A DNA stretch of 64,000 nt from CAINOH01 sp041663565 (GTDB lineage Archaea; Micrarchaeota; Micrarchaeia; Norongarragalinales; CAINOH01), in the NCBI GenBank assembly GCA_041663565.1, contig JBAYMJ010000003.1, positions 9,168 through 73,167 of the forward strand, written 5' to 3'. A program made the translations under genes and the position numbers. Each line of letters begins with the position of its first letter. The first letter of the stretch is position 1. Positions 17,774 through 26,855 of the stretch are shown here, in pieces. A model generated the notes under the pieces. That model made no database searches. It saw only the letters and a list, made by a program, of their open reading frames with translations, and had not been told where the DNA came from.

Positions 17774-19303
17774 TCAAATCATGTCAAGGATTACTTTCTC
17801 AATCTCGATGACCGGGTACTGGTCGATGCGCGAGCACACGTAGGAAAGCGCGTGGGGCGAGGACGAGTACGCCTCGAAGAGCACGTCGCCTTTCCGGATG
17901 CGCTGCTCCTTGCGCGCCTTGAGGATTATGCCTGCCTGCTTGTCCGACGGCGCGCCGAGCGCGCGGCAAAGCCGGAAGATTGCCTTGTTGTCTATGTGGC
18001 CCACCTTGCCGTCGGCCTTGGACTTGATGCGGGTCATTTCAGCTGAAATCTTGATTTGCGAGGCCCTGACGTCCGGGTTGCCTCCCTGCGCCCCGATTAT
18101 CTCACGGAACTTCTCCTCCGCCTTGCCGGACTCCAACTGCTTTCTTGCAAGGGCGTATGCCTTGTCCTTGTCCATCTTCTTGGCCATCTGCAGGATGACC
18201 GAGCTCATTATCATCGCCTTCTCTGCAAGCTGCTGGTTGGACTTCCCTCCGTCGGCAAGGGTCTCAAGGACCGCCCTTGCCTCCAGGCTCGGGCCTATCG
18301 AGTTCATCGCGGGCTCGGAGCCGTCGGTGATTATGCAGTTCAGGCTCATCCCCAGGCGCGAGGAGAGCATCTTGAAGCTGTTGGCAAGCGAGTTGGCCTC
18401 CTTTAAGTCGTCAATCTTGCTCCCGCGGCCGACCGGTATGTCCAAGAGCACGTGCTTTGCGCCCTCGGCCTTCTTCTTTGCAAGTATGCTGGAAAGGAGC
18501 AGGCCCGACGGGTCGAGCCGCAGGGGGTGGCGCACCTGGATGAGTTTGTCGTCAGCTATTGCGATGTTCACCCCGCCGCCCCAGACCAAGGCGCCGCCGG
18601 TCTTCTTCGCAACTTTCTCCACCTGCTCGCGCGACAGGTCAACCGGCGCCAGCACTTCCATCGCGTCGGCAGTGCCGCTGGCAGAGCTTATTGCGCGCGA
18701 GGCGGTCTTTGGTATCGTGATTCCGCAGGACGCGATTATGGGCACTATGAGCATGGAGACGCGGTCCCCCGCAACTCCGCCGATGCTGTGCTCGCTTGCC
18801 ACTATCGAGCCTTTCGGGAAGTGCATCGCCTCGCCCGAACGCACCATGGCCTTGGTAAGGCCGACAATCTCGTCGGGCGCAAGCCCGCGGATGTAGATTG
18901 CGGTGACGAATGCCGACAGCTCGGCCACCGAGAAATTCTCGACCATCAGGTCGTCTATTATCTGGCCGATCTCGGCCTCGGTAAGGCTGAGGCCGTCAAG
19001 CTTCTTGCGGATGAAATCCAGGCTCTGCGGCCGCTGTGCCTTCTCCACGCATATCTGCTTCCCCTCGCAGTCGCCGAGCTTGGAGGACACGTCGGCAAAC
19101 AGGCTTATCTCGTCGGTCCGCACGTACTTGTCGGAGTAGTCCGCAAGCGCGAGCACCTTCCTCCTGCCGTACGAGATGAGGATGCGGTCGCCCTTCTCTA
19201 TGTTGAGCTTGTGCGCGGTCTCGTCGTTGAGCACGGCCACGTTGATTCCTGCCTCGACGTCGAAGCACCTGGCCTTGTAAGTGTTGACACAAATATTAGG
19301 CAT
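17774..19303 (-). CDS. deoA: AMP phosphorylase
   Basis: Phosphorolyses AMP (and CMP, UMP) to ribose 1,5-bisphosphate and free base, the entry to the archaeal NMP pathway that ends in type III RuBisCO. 509 residues, the normal length for the archaeal enzyme, which carries an extra N-terminal domain compared with thymidine phosphorylase. Motifs: 'SEHSIGGVAGDRVSMLIVPI', 'TASRAISSASGTADAMEVLAPVDL' and 'VWGGGVNIAIADDKLI'. The partner ribose-bisphosphate isomerase and RuBisCO are not in this window. Confidence 0.92.
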   Translation of the reverse strand: MPNICVNTYKARCFDVEAGINVAVLNDETAHKLNIEKGDRILISYGRRKVLALADYSDKYVRTDEISLFADVSSKLGDCEGKQICVEKAQRPQSLDFIRKKLDGLSLTEAEIGQIIDDLMVENFSVAELSAFVTAIYIRGLAPDEIVGLTKAMVRSGEAMHFPKGSIVASEHSIGGVAGDRVSMLIVPIIASCGITIPKTASRAISSASGTADAMEVLAPVDLSREQVEKVAKKTGGALVWGGGVNIAIADDKLIQVRHPLRLDPSGLLLSSILAKKKAEGAKHVLLDIPVGRGSKIDDLKEANSLANSFKMLSSRLGMSLNCIITDGSEPAMNSIGPSLEARAVLETLADGGKSNQQLAEKAMIMSSVILQMAKKMDKDKAYALARKQLESGKAEEKFREIIGAQGGNPDVRASQIKISAEMTRIKSKADGKVGHIDNKAIFRLCRALGAPSDKQAGIILKARKEQRIRKGDVLFEAYSSSPHALSYVCSRIDQYPVIEIEKVILDMI

Positions 19304-19433
19304 GTTTTCTGACCCCGTTTTGCAAGCAGATTAATGCGGGGTGGATTAAAACGGTAATGTCGAATGGCTCCCCTGCGACCCGCCGGCTGCTTACTGCCGA
19401 CCCGCCACAAAAACCTCCCGCGCGCTGGGAACG

Positions 19434-19442
19434 GTTAAAATG
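19434..19442 (+). promoter_or_regulatory. TATA box for the pilin-like gene
   Basis: GGTTAAAAT lies 31-39 bases upstream of the ATG at 19473. That start also has GGGGGA just before it. The 19304-19439 gap is a divergent promoter region shared with AMP phosphorylase. Confidence 0.45.
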
Positions 19443-19472
19443 CACTGCCTTCCTCGTAAGTTGGGGGAAACG

Positions 19473-20606
19473 ATGCGCGGCCAAGCCTCAACTGAATACC
19501 TGGTAGTCCTCGGTGCGGTCCTTGCGGTCGGGCTGGTCGCAGTAGGCACCATGGCCGCGCTCCCGTCGTTCGGCCAGATGGCAAGGCAGCAGCAGCTTGA
19601 CCAGTACTGGATGGCCGCGACGCCCTTCTCTATAACGGCCATCAAGCTCAGCGACGGCAACTTCTCGCTTTCCGTCGCAAACAACGCAAAGAAGCCCGAG
19701 GTGCTTACAGGCATCGAGCTTGGCACGGGCACGCAGGTAATCCAGTTCTGGGCGTCCAACGGCTCGCAAAGCTTCCGGCCGGGCCAGGAAACGGTGGTCG
19801 CGAACGAGTCGTTCAACTTTTCAGGAAACCCCTGCTTCGGCAAGCCCGTCGGCACGTATTACGAGTTTGACAACATCACACTAGTCTACACCGAAGGGAG
19901 CATCCCCGGCATGCGCCAGGCGGGCATGGGCATCGCGGGCGCCTGCTCGGGAGTGGACCTGACCTCGCCGGCGGTCAACGCACAGCCGGGATACGCCTTC
20001 CTTTCAGGCTACGTGCACGACGCTTCGGGCGCCGGGCTTGCAAGCGCGCGCATCAACGTCACGAACGCGACGAACGCCCTCTCGGCGGTGACCGACGCTT
20101 CGGGCTACTACTGGCTCAACGTCCCGCTTTCCGGGTCCTCGCAATTTTCGGTCAACGCAAGCTCCGGCGCGATGTACAACTACACCGCGACAACGGTGCT
20201 CCTCATAACAGAGACGCCCGCCACGCTCAACTTCGTGATAGGCAGCCAGCCGGGAATAGAGTACATTACGTTCATCCGGGACGCCTCCGGAAGCAATGTC
20301 GCTGCATTCACGACTTCGGGCAACCTTGTGCTGAAGGGCGGGTGCTACTCTGGAGCGAGCTGCTCAACCCCGCCGGACGGCTCGCTCATAATACGCGACT
20401 CCTCCGGGACGGCCCACGCGTACATCAACAGCTCGGGCAGCCTCTGCGTCGAGGACGCGAACTGCAACTACTACGATTCCAATTGCAACGACGCGCCCGA
20501 CGGCTCGCTGATACTGCGAAGCCCTTCTGGCGCGAACGCGACGTACATAAGCCCGACGGGCACGCTGTGCACGATTGGCGAGATTTGGCAGTACGGCACG
20601 CCATAG
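19473..20606 (+). CDS. Class III signal-peptide pilin-like surface protein with a CarboxypepD_reg-like domain
   Basis: 377 residues starting 'MRGQASTEYLVVLGAVLAVG', a textbook archaeal class III prepilin signal. A beta-sandwich region comes first, then a carboxypeptidase-regulatory-like domain ('LSGYVHDASGAGLASARINV...VTDASGYYWLNVP', about 170-225), then at least three repeats of the form DGSLIIRDSSGTAHAYINSS (about 275-370). Many NxS/T sites suggest glycosylation. An upstream ATG at 19440 would add a leader unlike other class III signals, so 19473 is preferred. It precedes three adhesin genes on the same strand. Confidence 0.82.
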   Translation: MRGQASTEYLVVLGAVLAVGLVAVGTMAALPSFGQMARQQQLDQYWMAATPFSITAIKLSDGNFSLSVANNAKKPEVLTGIELGTGTQVIQFWASNGSQSFRPGQETVVANESFNFSGNPCFGKPVGTYYEFDNITLVYTEGSIPGMRQAGMGIAGACSGVDLTSPAVNAQPGYAFLSGYVHDASGAGLASARINVTNATNALSAVTDASGYYWLNVPLSGSSQFSVNASSGAMYNYTATTVLLITETPATLNFVIGSQPGIEYITFIRDASGSNVAAFTTSGNLVLKGGCYSGASCSTPPDGSLIIRDSSGTAHAYINSSGSLCVEDANCNYYDSNCNDAPDGSLILRSPSGANATYISPTGTLCTIGEIWQYGTP

Positions 20607-20645
20607 TCGTGCTTCGGAAAATTATCTTGATTCGAGTTGAGAAAA

Positions 20646-22340
20646 ATGAAAAAAGAAAACGCGTTCGCAAACAAAACCCGCCTTGCAATGGCCCTGCTGT
20701 TTGCAGTCTTCCTCTCAGGCATTGCGACCGCAGGCAGCGTGATAATCCAGAACGGCCAGGTCAACGCGAGCTCGAGCTTCAACGCAAGCAACGTCCTCTT
20801 CGTCAACCCCGTGACGGGATACGTGGGCATCGGCACTGCAACATCGACGAGGCCGCTTCAAATCTCCACAATCCAAGACGCGAACATCCGCCTGCAAGAC
20901 ACGTCGGGTTCCGCGCCAGCAGCATATGTGGAATTCTACAACGACACCACCAGATGGGGGTACGTCGGCCTGGGAGGGCACGACGACAAGATGGTCATCG
21001 GCACGAACATAGAAAAGAGTCTTTCTTTCTACACGAACAACTCGCCAAAGATGGTCCTGACCGCAGACGGAAAAGTGGGAATCGGCACAACAGACCCGCA
21101 GGCAAAGCTTGACGTGAACGGGACGCTGAACGCGTATGCGTTCACGGTCAACGGTTCCGCGCTGGCCGCGGGTTCGAACCAGTGGAACACGTCAGGCGCG
21201 AACATCTACAACACAACTGCAAACGTCGGCATAGGCACGTCAAGTCCAATGGCCGCATTACACGTCAATGGTTCAGCGTCCAGTTTTGAAACCAGGCTGC
21301 AGACTACTGCAAACAACGTCCTGTTAAACTTCAGGGACCGCTTGGGAAATTATCAGGTGGGCGTCAGTAGTGGGTTCTCGACGCCCTCTTGGTACGTTTA
21401 CGACGCCACTGCAGGCACAACGCGTTTACTCATCGACGGCAACGGCAACGTGGGCATCGGGACGACGTCCCCTGCCAAGAAACTGGACGTGGCCGGAGAC
21501 ATCCAGGCTTCCGGCGATGTCTGCGCCAACGGCACCTGCCTCAGCTATTTCTCCTGCCCCAGTGGCGGCACCCTAAAATGCACCGAAACCGTGGACGCCG
21601 GGTCGATTGTCTTTAAGGTTACGGGCGTCGGGTCGACGACTTGGTCCCCGCCCGACGGGGTCACCTCGGTAAGGTACCTCATCGTCGGCGGCGGGGGAGG
21701 CGGTGCGACATACGAAGGCGGGGGAGGCGGAGGTGGCGGAGTGCTGACCGGGACGGTCAGCGTAACTGCAGGAACCGTTTATACCATCACTGTCGGCAGG
21801 GGCGGCCTGCCAGCACAAAACGGACAGAACACGTATTTTTCCCCAGTAGGCACTGCATTAGGCGGAGGCGGCGGGGTAACGTTTAGCTCCAATGGCTTGA
21901 GCGGGGGTTGCGGGGGTGGTGGCGGCTCGTCCTTCTACGGGTATTCCGGCGGTACCGGCACCTCCGGGCAAGGCTATAATGGCGGCGCTGGCACGAGCGA
22001 AGGCATAGATGGCGGTTACGGCGGAGGAGGCGGAGGCGCTGGCGGTGCAGGATCCAGTTCAAGTGGCGGGATTGGCCTTGCGTCAACAATTACGGGCACG
22101 AAAGTGTATTACGCCGGCGGTGGCGGAGGCGGCGGCAATTGGAACCTTGCTACCGGGTCGTCAAATGGGCTCGGAGGCGGAGGCCACGGCGGCGGATTGA
22201 ATAACGATGCAAAGAACGGTACCAACGGGCTTGGCGGTGGAGGCGGAGGCGCGGGTTTTGTCGCTGTGGGGTCGGGTGGTGCGTGGCCAGCGGCATTTGG
22301 CGGTTCGGGCCTCGTCATCCTGCGCTATAACGTACCTTAA
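20646..22340 (+). CDS. Secreted tail-fibre-like adhesin with glycine-rich C-terminus (paralogue 1)
   Basis: 564 residues. Sec signal peptide (KTRLAMALLFAVFLSGIATAG), then a conserved cassette 'GSVIIQNGQVNASSSFNASN' through 'NNSPKMVLTADG' (about 29-140), then repeated VGIGTxSPxxxLxVxG elements that form the triple-beta stalk typical of phage tail fibres, a CxC-type spacer, and from about residue 340 a glycine-rich domain with runs of 5-8 Gly ending 'GGSGLVILRYNVP'. The ATG at 20646 is chosen over a TTG at 20637. Forty bases follow the pilin-like gene, so they may be co-transcribed. Confidence 0.8.
   Translation: MKKENAFANKTRLAMALLFAVFLSGIATAGSVIIQNGQVNASSSFNASNVLFVNPVTGYVGIGTATSTRPLQISTIQDANIRLQDTSGSAPAAYVEFYNDTTRWGYVGLGGHDDKMVIGTNIEKSLSFYTNNSPKMVLTADGKVGIGTTDPQAKLDVNGTLNAYAFTVNGSALAAGSNQWNTSGANIYNTTANVGIGTSSPMAALHVNGSASSFETRLQTTANNVLLNFRDRLGNYQVGVSSGFSTPSWYVYDATAGTTRLLIDGNGNVGIGTTSPAKKLDVAGDIQASGDVCANGTCLSYFSCPSGGTLKCTETVDAGSIVFKVTGVGSTTWSPPDGVTSVRYLIVGGGGGGATYEGGGGGGGGVLTGTVSVTAGTVYTITVGRGGLPAQNGQNTYFSPVGTALGGGGGVTFSSNGLSGGCGGGGGSSFYGYSGGTGTSGQGYNGGAGTSEGIDGGYGGGGGGAGGAGSSSSGGIGLASTITGTKVYYAGGGGGGGNWNLATGSSNGLGGGGHGGGLNNDAKNGTNGLGGGGGGAGFVAVGSGGAWPAAFGGSGLVILRYNVP
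20731..21060 (+). repeat. Shared adhesin N-terminal cassette, copy 1
   Basis: About 330 bp nearly identical to the blocks starting near 22445 and 24595. The stretch 20907-21020 is almost base-for-base the same as the corresponding part of copy 2, including silent positions, which suggests recent duplication or gene conversion. Confidence 0.85.
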
Positions 22341-22354
22341 CAAATTACGAGTGG

Positions 22355-24505
22355 ATGAAAATGGGAAAAGAAACCGGCATTGAAAAAAGCGCTCTTGCAA
22401 AAATACTTGCAATTACCGCGCTCCTGCTGACTGGCCCCGCTGCCGCAGGCAGCGTGATAATCCAAAATGGGCAAATCAACGCGAGCAATAGTTTCAATGC
22501 AAGCAACGTCCTCTTCGTCAACCCCGTGACGGGATACGTCGGCATCGGCACTGCAACATCGACAAGGCCGCTGCAGATTGCCGCAGCACAGGATGCCGTG
22601 ATTCGGTTGCAGGACACTTCAGGTTCCGCGCCAGCAGCATATGTGGAATTCTACAACGACACCACCAGATGGGGGTACGTCGGCCTGGGAGGGCACGACG
22701 ACAAGATGGTCATCGGCACGAACATAGAAAAGAGCCTCTCTTTCTACACTAACGATTCCCCGAAGATGACGCTGACTGCGGCGGGAAACGTGGGCATCGG
22801 CACAACAAGCCCATCTATGCGGCTTGAACTCGTTGGCAGTCTAGCCAATACCGATTCGGAAAACATACTAGGACTTACCCGGCAATATTATGAAGGTGTA
22901 TCGCATCCAAATGCGGCTGCTTTTGCCCTTAGTCACCCCAGCGATAACACTCCAAATAGCAGACTCGACATCAAACTATCAAACCAACTATATACTCCCA
23001 ACCCGAACATCACGGTCATGTCCCTCCGGGCGGATGGCAACGTCGGAATCGGCACGATGAGCCCTTCGGCGAAATTGGATGTCGTGGGCGGGCAGACCAT
23101 CAGCGGCAGTTTGTCCGTTGGCAGGAGCACGTATTACGCGGATGCTAAGATACATATCTTTGCAAGCGGTGGCGGCAGGATCATCCAGATGAATGCGAAC
23201 GACAGTGACGTTTCAACGAGTGTCTATCAGTTGATGGCTGCGAAGGATTCGGGCGGCATTAATCGTTGGTGGAATTTCGGGGTCAATTCCGACAACAGCT
23301 TTAGGATAAATCCAGGACCCGACAACATCGGTGGTTCGATGTTCGTCGTCAGTTCAAGCGGCAACGTCGGCATAGGCACGACTTCGCCCAGTACGCTGCT
23401 TCACGTGGCGAAAGCAAACGGAGATGCTTACATCATCATGCAACGTACGGGCACAAGCGCTTCGTCCTACAGCGTCGGGACGCAGGCTACTGGGTTTGCC
23501 ATCTATGATCAGACTGCGGCGACAACCCGGCTTGCTATTGGCAGTTCCGGCAACGTCGGCATCGGAACCACCAGTCCATCCAGCGTTCTGGAAATCTATA
23601 AGGCAAGCAGCGGAATAGGGCCGACTTTGACGTTGAACAACCCGACTGGCGCTGTCGGGTCAGCCGGGGTTGCGATAGACTTCGTGGGTTACAGCCCCGC
23701 GAGCCAGCCAATCACAAACAGGATTCAGACAATAGATGACGGGACCTACGGATATCATATGGCCTTCTTGACTAAGGCGGATAGTTCCGGCGGAGCACTT
23801 TTTGAAGCTGTGAGGATACAGGGTGGAACAGGCAACGTCGGCATAGGCAATACTGCGCCTACAGGCAGGCTATCAGTAGAGGGAGCGGCAAGCGACGCTT
23901 CATTGACATCCAAGGCAACCTCGTTGGTGTCCATTACGAATCCAACCAACGACTTGGAATTTGCGATTGGCCAGATGGCCGGGGCGCCATACGCAACTTG
24001 GCTGCAAAATAGGAATTATGAAGTAACTGGTCAATATTATCCAATTGCATTGCAACCACTGGGTGGATCTGTCGGTATCGGTACCACCAGTCCCGGCTAC
24101 ACCCTGACCGTAGCCGGAACCGCTTGGGTGACTTCCGGTTCGTGGTCGGGCTCGGACGCTAGGTGGAAGAGGAACGTGACTGCGCTTTCGCCTTCGAGTT
24201 CGCTTGACAAGATTCTCGCGCTGCGGCCGGTCAACTTCGAGTGGAAGACCGAGGAATATCCTAAGATGGGCTTCACCAACGGTACGCAAGTCGGTTTCAT
24301 CGCACAGGACGTCGAAAAAATAATCCCCGAAGTCGTCACGACGGACAACAACGGCTACAAGGGGATGTCCTATGAGAGGCTGACGCCAGTAATCACCGGA
24401 GCGATGCAGGAACAGCAGAAGCAGATTGAAGTGCTTAAGGCGGAGAACGGCCTGCTCAAGGCCGAGCTCTGTGCAAAGGACAGGACGTACTCGTGGTGCG
24501 ATTGA
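22355..24505 (+). CDS. Secreted tail-fibre-like adhesin with C-terminal S74 chaperone domain (paralogue 2)
   Basis: 716 residues. Signal peptide (LAKILAITALLLTGPAAAG), the shared cassette, then six or more VGIGTTSP-type stalk repeats separating unique globular inserts, and a C-terminal peptidase-S74 intramolecular chaperone (about 595-716): 'SGSDARWKRNVTAL' carries the Ser-Asp cleavage dyad near residue 600, followed by 'ILALRPVNFEWK', 'QVGFIAQDVEKIIPEVV' and a terminal coiled coil. In phage endosialidases and tail spikes this domain drives trimer folding and then cuts itself off. Start alternatives are ATG 22355 and ATG 22361. Confidence 0.85.
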   Translation: MKMGKETGIEKSALAKILAITALLLTGPAAAGSVIIQNGQINASNSFNASNVLFVNPVTGYVGIGTATSTRPLQIAAAQDAVIRLQDTSGSAPAAYVEFYNDTTRWGYVGLGGHDDKMVIGTNIEKSLSFYTNDSPKMTLTAAGNVGIGTTSPSMRLELVGSLANTDSENILGLTRQYYEGVSHPNAAAFALSHPSDNTPNSRLDIKLSNQLYTPNPNITVMSLRADGNVGIGTMSPSAKLDVVGGQTISGSLSVGRSTYYADAKIHIFASGGGRIIQMNANDSDVSTSVYQLMAAKDSGGINRWWNFGVNSDNSFRINPGPDNIGGSMFVVSSSGNVGIGTTSPSTLLHVAKANGDAYIIMQRTGTSASSYSVGTQATGFAIYDQTAATTRLAIGSSGNVGIGTTSPSSVLEIYKASSGIGPTLTLNNPTGAVGSAGVAIDFVGYSPASQPITNRIQTIDDGTYGYHMAFLTKADSSGGALFEAVRIQGGTGNVGIGNTAPTGRLSVEGAASDASLTSKATSLVSITNPTNDLEFAIGQMAGAPYATWLQNRNYEVTGQYYPIALQPLGGSVGIGTTSPGYTLTVAGTAWVTSGSWSGSDARWKRNVTALSPSSSLDKILALRPVNFEWKTEEYPKMGFTNGTQVGFIAQDVEKIIPEVVTTDNNGYKGMSYERLTPVITGAMQEQQKQIEVLKAENGLLKAELCAKDRTYSWCD
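22445..22770 (+). repeat. Shared adhesin N-terminal cassette, copy 2
   Basis: The first part of this copy (22498-22600) matches copy 3 most closely, with the identical string TCGACAAGGCCGCTGCAGAT. The second part (22621-22735) matches copy 1. A mosaic of this kind points to gene conversion among the three genes. Confidence 0.85.
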
Positions 24506-24528
24506 ACCGGAAGGCGGTTGGTAAAAAA

Positions 24529-26277
24529 ATGAAAAACAATGTTCTTTTTGGAATAGTTTTCCTGACGTTTCTTTTCCTCTTCGGAACTGCAGCAGCTGGC
24601 AGCGTGATAATCCAGAACGGCCAGATTAATGCAAGCAGCAACCTGAACGCAAGCAACGTCCTCTTCGTCAACCCCGTGACCGGATACGTCGGCATCGGCA
24701 CTGCAACATCGACAAGGCCGCTGCAGATTGCCGCAGCACAGGATGCGAACATCCGGCTCCAAGACACCTCGGGCGCATCGCCGGCCGCTTACGTCGAGTT
24801 CTACAACGACACCACGCGCTGGGGCTATGTGGGCTTGGGTGGGCACGACGACAAGATGACCCTTGGAACAACGATTGAAAAGAACCTCTCATTCTACACG
24901 AACAACAGCCCCAAGATGACAATAACTACGACAGGCAACGTGGGAATTGGGACGGCGAGCCCGGCTGCCAAGCTTGACGTGAACGGGTCGATTTTTGTAG
25001 AGCCTGACGCGTGGAATAATTCAATCGTTTACTTTGCCAACACCACTGGCTCGGCTAAATGGCACATAGTGCGGATGGATAATGATGGGTCGCTAAGAGT
25101 CACGGAAAGCGGCGTTGCGGACAGGGTCACAATCCAAAACGGCACCGGCTACGTCGGCATCGGGATGACTAACCCCCTTGCGAAAGGGCACATCCTTTTG
25201 GGGTCAGCTGGGACTACGCCAAACTTCACCATCGCACCTTCCTTGATTTTGGAGCATTCCGGGTACGACGGCCAACTGCAATTTTTAGCCCCGTCAACAA
25301 GGGCGTCGTACATAATGTTCGGCGACGAGCGGAATTACGCGCGTGGAGGCATAGTCTACGACCACCGCGCCGGCTCGGAATCGCTGGCGCTTTCCAGCCA
25401 GAACGGAAGCGTGACCATAGTTGCTGGAGGCAACGTCGGCATCAACACCTCAACCCCCGCGTCCAAGCTGCAGGTTGCAGGCGGGGAAGTCCAGACTGGC
25501 ACAAGCAACGCGTCGTGCTCAAGCTCCAACGCTGGAGCCATAAGGTGGAGTGGGAACAGCTTCTGGGCGTGCAACGGCACGATGTGGGCATACGTCAACT
25601 TGCAGGCGCCGGTTGCCGCCACCGGCGGGACGATAACAGACATCGCAGGCTACCGCGTGCACACATTCACAAGCGGCGGCACGTTCACAATCACAAGCGG
25701 CAGCGGGCCTTTTGAAATCCTTATCGTCGGTGGCGGGGGCTCTTACGGCAATCCTGGCGCTTGGGGCGGAGGCATGGGCGGCGCCGGCGGAGTCCTGATG
25801 GGCACGCTGACCGGCTTGAGCGGAAGCTATTCGGTAGTGGTCGGTGCTGGCGGAACCGGCGGGTCGAACACGGGCACCCAAGGCAGCAGCTCAAGTTTCG
25901 GAAGCTACACCGCCTATGGCGGGGGCTATGGAGTCAACTTTGCCACCTATGGCAACGGCGCGAATGGAGGGTCTGGAGGAGGCTGCGGATATGGCGGGTG
26001 CTCTGGAGGAAGCTCCACACAGACGTCGCAAGCACCCTTGGTCGGGTATGGAAATGCCGGCACGATTTTTGGCGGAGGCGGCGCGGGCGGGGCGGGCCAA
26101 TCCTACGCGGGCGGGCTCGGCATTTACAGCACCATCTCTGGACAGTCAGTATATTATGCATCTGGAGGCGAACAAGGCGAGGGGTCCTACATAGGGCAGG
26201 GAGGGTGCGGGTACCAGTCCACGAGCGGCTGCAATGGCAAGACCGGAATAGTAATCATCCGATACCCGCGGCCATAG
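24529..26277 (+). CDS. Secreted tail-fibre-like adhesin with glycine-rich C-terminus (paralogue 3)
   Basis: 582 residues. Signal peptide (MKNNVLFGIVFLTFLFLFGTAAAG), the shared cassette, VGIGTASP-type stalk repeats, a short Cys-containing spacer 'NASCSSSNAGAIRWSGNSFW' that recalls a phage-tail linker, and a Gly/Ser/Tyr-rich C-terminal domain (about 420-582) ending 'KTGIVIIRYPRP', parallel to the end of paralogue 1. The ATG at 24529 is preferred because the signal peptide begins there; a GTG at 24493 overlaps the previous gene. Confidence 0.8.
   Translation: MKNNVLFGIVFLTFLFLFGTAAAGSVIIQNGQINASSNLNASNVLFVNPVTGYVGIGTATSTRPLQIAAAQDANIRLQDTSGASPAAYVEFYNDTTRWGYVGLGGHDDKMTLGTTIEKNLSFYTNNSPKMTITTTGNVGIGTASPAAKLDVNGSIFVEPDAWNNSIVYFANTTGSAKWHIVRMDNDGSLRVTESGVADRVTIQNGTGYVGIGMTNPLAKGHILLGSAGTTPNFTIAPSLILEHSGYDGQLQFLAPSTRASYIMFGDERNYARGGIVYDHRAGSESLALSSQNGSVTIVAGGNVGINTSTPASKLQVAGGEVQTGTSNASCSSSNAGAIRWSGNSFWACNGTMWAYVNLQAPVAATGGTITDIAGYRVHTFTSGGTFTITSGSGPFEILIVGGGGSYGNPGAWGGGMGGAGGVLMGTLTGLSGSYSVVVGAGGTGGSNTGTQGSSSSFGSYTAYGGGYGVNFATYGNGANGGSGGGCGYGGCSGGSSTQTSQAPLVGYGNAGTIFGGGGAGGAGQSYAGGLGIYSTISGQSVYYASGGEQGEGSYIGQGGCGYQSTSGCNGKTGIVIIRYPRP
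24595..24925 (+). repeat. Shared adhesin N-terminal cassette, copy 3
   Basis: The 5' half is nearly identical to copy 2; the 3' half has diverged at silent positions (GCCGGCCGCTTACGTCGAGT against GCCAGCAGCATATGTGGAAT) while keeping the protein sequence. Confidence 0.8.
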
Positions 26278-26325
26278 GCCGGCCAAAGACGCGTGCAAAA
26301 TGGAAAGGCCTGCGCCCATTTCGTA

Positions 26326-26336
26326 GGTTATATATT
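26326..26336 (+). promoter_or_regulatory. TATA box for the small membrane protein
   Basis: GGTTATATATT lies 22-32 bases before the ATG at 26358. A GGTGA at 26344-26348 would serve as ribosome-binding site only if transcription starts farther upstream than this box predicts. Confidence 0.5.
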
Positions 26337-26357
26337 GCCCATCGGTGAAACTCCTGT

Positions 26358-26654
26358 ATGGACTTCGCAAAGTCGGCTGAACGGACGCCCAAGAAGGCAA
26401 AAATAGCAATCGGAATACTCGTGGTGCTGCTTGTCGCGGCCCTCGGCTACATCGGCTGGGGCGTGTATCAGCAGCAGAGGTACGACGACGCCCTCGGCGC
26501 GTACAAGCAGGGCTACACGCAGGGGGTCACGGACGCCACCACCACGCTCTACCAGTACACCGACGGGTGCGGGGCGGCGAAGCTGTTTTTGGGCAACGTG
26601 ACGCGGCAGGTAGTTGACCTGGACTGCGTAAAGCAGGCCAACTCTACAGGCTAA
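26358..26654 (+). CDS. Small single-pass membrane protein, unknown
   Basis: 98 residues: a charged N-terminus (MDFAKSAERTPKKAK), one transmembrane helix (about 16-38, IAIGILVVLLVAALGYIGWGVY) and an extracytoplasmic tail with two Cys and an NVT site. Its own TATA box and position after the adhesins suggest a surface-associated role, but nothing in it is recognisable. Confidence 0.65.
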   Translation: MDFAKSAERTPKKAKIAIGILVVLLVAALGYIGWGVYQQQRYDDALGAYKQGYTQGVTDATTTLYQYTDGCGAAKLFLGNVTRQVVDLDCVKQANSTG

Positions 26655-26742
26655 GCCCAAGGGGGCTTTTGCCAAAAGGCCGTTTGTGGGCAGTTGCAAA
26701 CCATTAAGAATTATTCCAAGCCTACTCTTGTTGTTATACACC

Positions 26743-26765
26743 CAGCCGAAGGCTGATTTTTGGCT
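26743..26765 (+). terminator. Stem-loop terminator before ftsZ
   Basis: CAGCC-GAA-GGCTG followed by ATTTTT resembles an intrinsic terminator. It lies about 90 bases past the small membrane protein gene. The remainder of 26655-26855 holds only the ftsZ promoter (GGTTTTAACTTT at 26803-26814). Confidence 0.4.
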
Positions 26766-26855
26766 GCGGCGACCGGCCGAGGGCGGTGAAGGCACCGCAA
26801 TTGGTTTTAACTTTGCCGCACAACCTAAGATTACAAGCTTTGGAAGTGGATTATT

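Noticed and set aside
21690..22340. Glycine-rich run as a silk- or PE_PGRS-like novel repeat protein
   Set aside because: It is the C-terminal domain of a tail-fibre-like adhesin with a parallel domain in paralogue 3. It is low complexity rather than a separate system.
20646..26277. Integrated provirus suggested by the tail-fibre-like genes
   Set aside because: No capsid, terminase, portal, integrase or attachment site is visible. Each protein has its own Sec signal peptide, which phage fibres lack.
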